Assembly (NCBI GenBank): GCA_024760905.1
Contig: CM045733.1
Coordinates: 27,314,001-27,378,000, forward strand
Length of the DNA: 64,000 bases
Direction of reading: 5' to 3'
Source: Plotosus lineatus
Taxonomy: Eukaryota > Chordata > Actinopteri > Siluriformes > Plotosidae
The translations under genes and the position numbers were made by a program. Positions 25,123-34,100 of this stretch are shown one piece after another. The notes below the pieces were generated by a model, which made no database searches, was not told the DNA's origin, and was given only the letters and a program-made list of their open reading frames with translations. Every line of letters starts with the position of its first letter. The stretch's first letter is position 1.

Positions 25123-28100
25123 GCGTTAATAAAAAATGTTTGAAATGGTTTAATCAATAAATATGTTAATAAAATAGTTTAATATGTTAACACAATGTTT
25201 AAATGGTTTAATAAATATTTTTTTTTACTTTTAACACATATTTCATACAGATTTCATACAAAATTGGTGTACTTTTATTATTTTTTATGGGGTCGTCTTG
25301 GGAGCCTTGGAACAAATCACGCATTTTACATGTAAAAGGCATCTCTACTTACGAAAACTCCAGGTTCCGAAAAAGGCTCTTGAACGGATTAATTTCCCAA
25401 GTAGAGGGCCGACTGTAGTACATTATAAACATATTGTAAATTATTAACATATGTTAAATTTTTAATTTATTACAAATTATGAACATGTTGTAAATTATAA
25501 GCATATTGTAAATTATAAACATATTGACATATTGATATTAAAAATTTAAAAAGACTTTAATACAAACAAGAGTTAATAACAACACACACTTATCTCAAGA
25601 ACAGAAACGAGCATATAATATGGTAGTTCAATTAAAGTACTCAATGTCCATTGTCACACTTTCTTCTGGCTGTTGGCATACGGCTGCCACAAGACTTTTT
25701 CAACTTCACTGTTCAAGTAGAGCTTCAGGTACTCTCTCTGTCTCTTGGCTGCTACAGTGTCTCTTTTGAGACCCACCACATGTTCCAAGTCATGCATATT
25801 AGCCGTTTCACACCACTGTCCTGGAATAATGTTGTGTTCATCGTCTTCTCAGTCCAAAACTGAATCCTGGGTGACAGTGTACCTCATCCTCATGATGTTG
25901 TGAAGACAGACAGCGGCTTCAACAATAAGTCTGACTACATCTGGTCCTTGTGGCAGTGTAGACAGTAGGAACTGCCAGCGATTGGCCAAGATGCCAAACA
26001 CATTCTCAACCACTCGACGTGCTCTGGATATCCTGTAGTTGAAGGTCTGTTCTTCCTCTGTAAGGGCTCCCCTGGAATATGGCTTCATGAGGTACTTCCT
26101 GAGAGCAAAAGCATTGTCACCAACAATGAAGTATAGCATGTCAGTGTTGTCTTGGGGCAGAGGTACTGGTGTGTGGAAGTTGATGGTGCCATCTTCGATG
26201 CACTCTCTGAGATGGCCCATGCCACCGACATCTATCCAGAGGAACCTGTAATTGGCGTCTACCAGTGCTAGCAGAACAATGGAGAAAAATCCTTTGTAGT
26301 TGTGATAAAAGGTCCCATCCAAGGCTCCAGCGGGTCACCTGAGGCCAGATGACGCAAGGTAACAGCTAGTTTCAGACCAGGACTGAGTGCGCTTCTGAAG
26401 TTAGTATCCTTCTTTGTCAGTTGAGGAGCCAAACCCATCAGCAACTCGTCTTGCAGTTCAGGTGGGACCCGGATATAGTTGAAGAAGGACTGCTTATCTT
26501 CGATATGGAGCTCTTCCATAAGGTTGTCATAATTCCCAAGGCCAAATCTTCTTTCCACCACCAGCCATGAAAGTACCCTGAAGCATTTGGGTGTGTATCT
26601 CCTTTTTTTTGGTCATCCTCTGTGGTCATGTCGTTGCATTTTGGTGTATTGGTGAAGCAACAGCAGCACGTGGAGCAGTTCCAAGTCAGCCAGTTCTCTA
26701 CCCTTGTCCATTTTGGGAGAGCCTCTTGGTGTTTCCAGTATGGGGTCGCTTGATATTCCTCAGTCATTCCGTGTTGAACATAAACATACCGCTTTCATTT
26801 CGCGTGTTTCCGCAATCATTCTGAAGCTCTCCCTTCAGTTATTCCTCAAGTGTCCGTGCTTTCCGTGAACATTCCGTGAATTATCCGAAAATTTTCCTTT
26901 GCAATCTGTGGCTATTCACACTAGTTCCGCAGTTAATCCATGCGCTTTTTTGCATGTATTCCTACAGTGTACCGCGGTCTTTCCGTGTCTGTTCCGCACA
27001 TACCAAGAACATACCAAGAACATTCTGAAAGTGTTCCAAATGTACAATTTTCCATAGGATTTTGACCCATTTTCTGTGTAAAAATGCCAAAGCTCCTTCG
27101 TAGACTGTGTTGAGGGTCTTTCTGCCACGATCACTGCATTCCGTGCTCCAGTGAAATGGGGGTTTTAACCAAAGACCAAAAGCCTACCTTACCAAGCAGA
27201 AAATTGTCTACGATAGAAATACCAATGCACTTATTTATTAATGTATCCTAGCCATGGAGTAAAAATAGACCCCCCCCCCAGATTATTTGAGACACCAAAG
27301 TGCAGTTATTAATCTAAACAATCCACAGTCCAGAACATTACTTTCCCACCTCCCCCTGAAAAACACTGATTTTAATTGCATGCGCTGGACTTTCTTTTGG
27401 CTTCCCCCTCACATTTGTGGTCTTTCCATTCTCTGTACCTCCTGCGATCTTATTGGTCACCTGAAAGCTCCGCAATTGCTCTGACTAATATGGATGAACA
27501 TACCACTGTGATGTTAAGGAGCAGTGATGGAAGGCCCACCACACTGTAACACACATGAATCTCAGAGGAAAAATCTGATCATGCGATTTGACACTTTGCT
27601 GTTGACTGTAATGGCTGTTCAACACTATAACAACATTTGTGGGTTAAAAAGCTGATTTGTCTCTACAAATGATGGTTTACTAAATTTTTGTTTTATAGCA
27701 TTTCTTTTTTCTGGTTGTATTGTAATTCATATGTAAATGTTATTAATAAATATGCTTCTTTGATCTCAGAGTATTCAGTAAATGCAGTCAGGGCATTAAT
27801 ATAGAGAGGCTGGTGAGTAACTGCAAATTTGATTACTGTGGGATCCAGAACAACGCCACTGTGTGCTCTTCACTAGAGCATCTAGCGGATCACTGCAAAA
27901 AGATTGGCTTCTGTGTAGCCTGGAGAAACCTCACCAATGGAATTTGTGGTAAGAGAATAAGTGACAATGCATATATCCTCTTGGCTGATTAAGGCACAGT
28001 GAGTCAGAATATATTTGAATATATATTTCAGAGATTGTTCCTTAAACATTAAATGCATACTTGATGTTCAGTGAAGTCAGACTGAATCTATCCCTGTCAT

Positions 28101-31100
28101 GCAACTACCAAATGCTTATCTAATTCATCATAAACTCTCACTTTGAAAATGACAATATTGAAATTGTATGAAACATGAATTTAATTAAGTATTAAAACAT
28201 CCATACAATAAAAGTTTAAAATAATTGTGAGCATATTTTGTCTCTTGTGCCAAGACTACCTTTTATTTACCTTAAAACAATGCTTTTTTCCTGAGACATA
28301 ACCTGTTCCAATGGAATGGTCTTTAATGAGTGCCGGAGCACCCAGTCTGATTTCTGTCGTGGCGGGTAAGGGCAGATTTTACAAAGAGTTTGTCGATTTT
28401 ATTTTAAACTGCCTACTTGTGCTGGGAATAGCTTGTTTTGAGTTTATGTTGTGTATTCTTCATATAGTGTACGTGTTCAGGGAAAGGTTTTGGATACAGA
28501 ACGGTCTGGTTGCTTTTGTCCAGATTACCAGCTACTTGCTGAGCAACACAAACACATTTGTGTGTCTAACTGCACTAGTAAGTAGTTTCTATTTTTTCCT
28601 TTCATTTACAAGGAGCATCAGGATTTGCATGGTGTGTTTCATACATCTAAATTTAAACATGTGTTAAAAATTTGCTTTAACCTGTATAATAAGGTGAATC
28701 AACAATTTTCATATACATTTAAGCACTTTCAATATAAAGCTGGGGTGACACGGTGGTGTAGTGGTTAGCATGACCGCCTCACAGCAAGAAGGCCCGGGTT
28801 CGATTCCCAGCCTGGGCGTTTCTGTGTGAAGTTGCATGTTCTCCCTGGGCGTTCTCCCTGTGCTTGTGTGGGTTTTCTCCCACAATCCAAAGACATGCAC
28901 AGTAGGTTAATTGGCTGTTCTAACTTGCCTGTAGGTTTGCATCATGCAGAAGGCAATGGTAAACCACTGCACTAATCCTGCCCAGAAAACCTCCATGAAG
29001 ATGATAACCAGGGTGTTATCCTTCATGGCAGGTAGCCAATGATCATCCTACGACTCAGGCACTCGATAGATAGCTAGAATATAAAGTTGATATTCTGCAC
29101 TTGACTTTAATAGAAATAAAATGTGACTTTGTCAGCAGTTAATCACTGCTGATTAACTGATTTATTTATTTATTTATTTTTTGTATAAGGTAAATGAACA
29201 GAAATGCCTGTTTTGTTTTGTTTTTAGGCTGCAAAGGTTCACTGGGGGAACCTATGCCGGTGAGATGTTACTATTTACTTATGATGCAATGTTAACAAAT
29301 AATTTAATGAGCATGAGACAATTCCTGCATCTATTCCCCTAAACCCTAACTAAATTCTTACAATATAGCCTTTACCCTAATACAAACCTAATCAGATTGT
29401 GAAGAGAAAATCAATTTATTTTACTCTAAGTCTCTGATTCCACTGCAAACCTCTTTGAAAGGCTGGGGCAATATGGGAGTCAAATTGCCACATATGCACA
29501 TGCAACACCCAGACTTTGACAGAAGAATGCTGGCCAAAACCTTTACTTCCAACTCCTACATGCAGTCCTGGATCGGCTCTTATATCTGGCTGCTGCAACA
29601 GCCAGAAATGCGGTAATTTATCACCTCATCAACTGCATTTCAGACTTTCAATACATGTGCTTTAAACTCTGAAAATCAGTATTTTATAATTTTATAGGTT
29701 ATTTCAATATATAATTAATGAACAAATATGGCAGTGTTGATAAGGTGCTGGCTTCAAGCCCCACTATGACTAACTTATCACTGCTGTCCGACTAGTACAG
29801 CTAAATGGGTTATCAAACCCTGTCTGTGGTGAGAAGCATGTAAAAGAACCATTACTATTTCTCATAAAGAGTAGGATGCACTGCTGTCAGTGTGCTTCTG
29901 CCCTGTGATGGTCCGGTGAGCTGTCCAGAGTGTGCACTGAAGAAATGATTTGCCTCAGACTTGGTGGACATCATGGTATGGTCGTCCCTTCGACATTCCA
30001 TCAGATGGACTATTCAGCCACGTGCACAGTATATTACATGTAATAACCAAGATAAATATAAAATACATAGTATTTGGTTATTTGAAAAAAAAATGTTTTT
30101 TATTTGTTTATTTATTTATTGTTTTAGAATTCAAGGAGGAGACCTGTTAATTAATTTAGCAAAACAGACTTGTCCTCTTTATAAAACTCACTTTAAATCT
30201 CTGTGATGTCTGAATAAGCTCACTGGTATGGAATCAACACTTCTCTAGAGTAATATATTCCAGTATACAGTATGCAACATGTTGCGCCGACCACAACAGC
30301 AGACTTCAAAATTCCTGATGAAACAATTGACTTATCGATGATCAATGTCATTAATTAAATTATGATTGTTTCTGCAAATAATGGACATATTACTCTATTT
30401 GACATTGCTTGGTTATTTCTTTCCCAGTCGAGAAGACATGTGAATACAATGGGACAGTATATAAGGTTAGTCCCCACAGTGTGTACCAGAAGTGTAAATT
30501 GTACTCCTATAAGTTAATGTAATGTTTACAGAGACCAGGATAAAGTATTCATGACAGAATGAAGGATTTTTAACCACCATGTCATCTTATCTTCTTCCAC
30601 TTAATCTGGGGCTGGGTCGCAGAGGCAGTAGCTAAACAGTAAGGTCCAGACATCTCTCTCCCTTGCCACTACCTCCAGCTCTTCTGGGGGGACATCAAGG
30701 TGTTCTCAGGCCAGTCGAGGATCATAGTCCCTCTAGCATGTTTTGGATTGACCTCAGGTTTTCTTTCCAGTTTGACATGCCCAAAACACCACAACAGGGA
30801 GGTGTTCAGGAGGGATTCTAACCAGATGCCCAAGGCACCTGAACTGGCTCCTCTGACACGGAGGAAGAGCAGTTCTACTCCAAGCTCCTTCTCGATGACT
30901 GAGCTTCTCACACTATCTTGATAAAAGAGCCCCTCCACCCTGTGAAGGAAGCTCATATTAGTCCCTTGTATCTACAATTTTGTTCTTTCGATCACTACCC
31001 AGAGCTCATGACTGTAAGTAAGGGTTGGAATGTAGATTGACAGGTAAATTGCAAACTTTGCCTTCCAGCTTGGCTCACTATTCACCATGATGGACCAGTA

Positions 31101-34100
31101 CAAGCTCAGCAGAGGCTGCAACAATTCAATTGTCAATATCCTACTCCATCCTTCCCTCACTTGTAAACAAGACCCTGAGATACTTAAACTCTTCCACTTT
31201 GGGCAGGACCTCATTCCAGAGTCAAAGGTTGAATTCTCTCTTTTCTGGGTGAGAACCATGGCCACGGACTAGGAGGTGCTTATTCTCATCCCTGCCGCTT
31301 TGTACTCAGCTGTGAATCACTCCAATGAGAGCTGGAGGTCCCAGCTTAATGAAGCCAAAAGGGCAACATCATCTGCAAAAAAACAGAGATGTGATCCGAT
31401 GGCCAAGACAAAAAAAAAAAAAAACATTGTTCCTCCTGTATCCAAAGTTCAACCATTGGTCAGATCCTGCTCTCCAGTACTCGCACACAGATTTTTCTTG
31501 GTAGGTTGAGGAGTGTGATTCCACAATAATTAGAACAGATTCTCTGGTCCCCCTTTTAAAAAGGGGAACTACCAACTTAGTTTGCCAATCCACAGGTACC
31601 ACCACATGATGTTACAAACATGTGTCAACCAAGAAAGTTTTACAACATCCAGAGCCCTGAGATAGTCATAGTAGATCTAATCCACACACAGAGCCCGACC
31701 AACACCTTTTGACCATTTCAGCAACCTACGCTGCAGCAACTGGCAGACTCCAACCCAAACCCCTAGGGTCTTCCTCCTCCATTGAGGCTCTGTTGGTGGG
31801 AATTGAGGAGGTCTTCAAAGTATTTATTGCATCTCCAACAACATCCCCAGTCGAGACGAGCAGCTCCTCATTTCTACTGTAAACAGTATTTGTGGAGAAC
31901 TGTTTCCTGCTCCCAAGACATCAGATGGTTGTCCATAACCTTTCTGAGGTCAACCAATAGTCACTTTTTGGGGCGTTTACTGAATTCCTCCCACACCAAA
32001 ATGTTACATCAGTGACAGCCCAGGCTGCAGCACATTTAACTGGCCAGTACCTGACTGCTATCTCGGGAGTACCACAGGCCAATAAGATCCGATAGGCCTC
32101 CTTTTCCAGCTGGATATCCATCATGAGAGGAACCAATGACTTTCTGAGAACAGCTATTGGCTGTTGCCTTAAAAATGAAGGCAAAAATCATGCCACATTC
32201 AAATACCATGCCTCCTTCCTCCTTTGGGATGTGGTTGTACCTTTGCAAGAGGTGGGAGTTAAAGACCATTCTGACAGGAGACTCCCAAAACATCCCCTGG
32301 AGACTCTATTTACATGCTTTGGGTTTCCAGGTCTGGAGGGTAACCTCCCCTGGCATCAGAGCACCAGGTGGTGATCAGTTGACAGCTCAGCTCCTTTCTT
32401 CACCAGAACATGCAGTCAAGTCTGGTGACATGACTAAAAAGTTCAGACTAAGCATGGTTGAGAAGACCCCTATGAATAATAAAGATAAAACGACACAGTT
32501 TCCCTTGTCTGGACGCGGATCACCTGGTACTCCCTAGAGCCAGGTCTGGGGAAGCAGCTTGAAGATGAGTACCTGGCAGTTGTGCTTCTGCCCATGGAGC
32601 CCTGCCAGACCCAGCCTGAAAAAGAAACATGGGTCCACCCTCCCATGGATCCACCACCTGTATGAGGGGCTATAGGGCACTGTGATTTGGGTTGCAGCCA
32701 ACGGCTACTGACTCCGACTCTTGTGCCATGGAATGTCACCTCTCTGGCAGAGAAGGAGCCTGAGGTGGTGCTTGAGGTTGAGCAATACTTACAAAATATA
32801 GTTGGAATCACCTCGATGTATACCACCTATCTTTACATTGGATAGACCTTATTCCATTCTGGAGTTGTTCATGGGAAGAAGTGGCAAGCCAGTGTGGGCA
32901 TACTTGTCCACCCCCGTCTTGGTGCCCACATGTTGAGGTTCTTCCCGGTTGAAGAAAGGGTAGCTTCCCTCCGCCTTCAGGTGGGGCGACAGGTCCTGAC
33001 TGTTGTTTCTGCTTATGCATCGAATGACAGTTCAGCGTACCCATCTTTTTTGGAGTCTTTAGTGAGTGTGTTAAAAAACGTTCCCCCTGGGAACCAGAAT
33101 GGTGTTTCATTGTTGCACGTCTGTCCCCATCACTGTTTGTCCATCACAAACACCATGTTCGAACATAAGAGTGTCCAAAAGTGCACTTCACACCATGAAA
33201 ACCTAGCCGGGCATCGTTGTCATACATATAAAAAGTAGATTTCTCTCAGGAAATCTTAGTTTAATACTTTGGCATGTAGAATGCAGAACTGTTTGTATTT
33301 TACACAATAATATTTATACAAATCTCTGCAATATACCTCTGTCTCTATTTATCTGTCTGTCTGTCTGTCTGTCTAAAGTCTATAGTTTTAAGATTCAAGA
33401 TTATTGAGTGAGATTCGGCAACATAGCATTTGTGAATTCAAACAAATCCTTGACTATATAACACTGATCAGATGTGTAAAAAAATTTTGCCCCACGGATA
33501 TATATCAGGTGGGTGAAACATGGAGGGATCCCGAGAGTCCTTGTGTAACATTTAACTGTACAAAGGAAGGAACTGTGATAGAAAAGATGCTGTATCCACA
33601 GCAATTTTGTCCTGAGGTGAGTCTAGCCAAACTAAAACACACTTGTAATTTTAGTATGTAGCATCAACTGTAAGTTCTCTCTGACTTGTTGAACTGTCCA
33701 TATCTAGGAACTCTGTGTCTGGGATGAGTATCACTGCTGCTCTTCATGTATGTGGAAAAACATTATCTCATTGTTTTTTACTTATCAATAATAATTCATT
33801 ATTTTGGGAGGGTTTTTTATAGTGGATAATACATTTGCCAGGACTAGCTCATGCAAAAACTAAATGTGCTTCACTTTTTTTGAACCGAATTGATTAAGTA
33901 AACATTTCATCTTCTTTAACACAATGACTACAGATGAAGTTGTTATATGGAACCACAAGGAACCCTAAAAGCTTTTTACATCATTTATTCAACAAAATTA
34001 TTAATAGATACCCTATTTGTTTGTGGAGTAGCTAAATGCATTTTGTCCACATAAGAAAAAATGCTTACAAACAGAAATTGCAGAATTGTCCACCAGTCTC

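Larger units (their letters stand above)
21443..27163. mobile_element. Harbinger-type DNA transposon, degenerate, with nested insertions
   Basis: Inverted ends ACCCCCATTTCACTGGAGC (21443-21461 and, reversed, 27145-27163). Inside are two genes in convergent orientation, as in PIF/Harbinger elements: a Myb/SANT-like gene on + (22026-22560) and a DDE transposase on - (26770-25849). Between them sit a gypsy fragment, an RTE LINE 3' end and a Tigger-like element. The target duplication is not clear; TAA lies just outside both ends at slightly different spacing. Confidence 0.85.

Noticed and set aside
28311..28667. Hydrophobic open frame as a membrane protein
   Set aside because: It is an out-of-frame reading across two mucin TIL exons and their introns.
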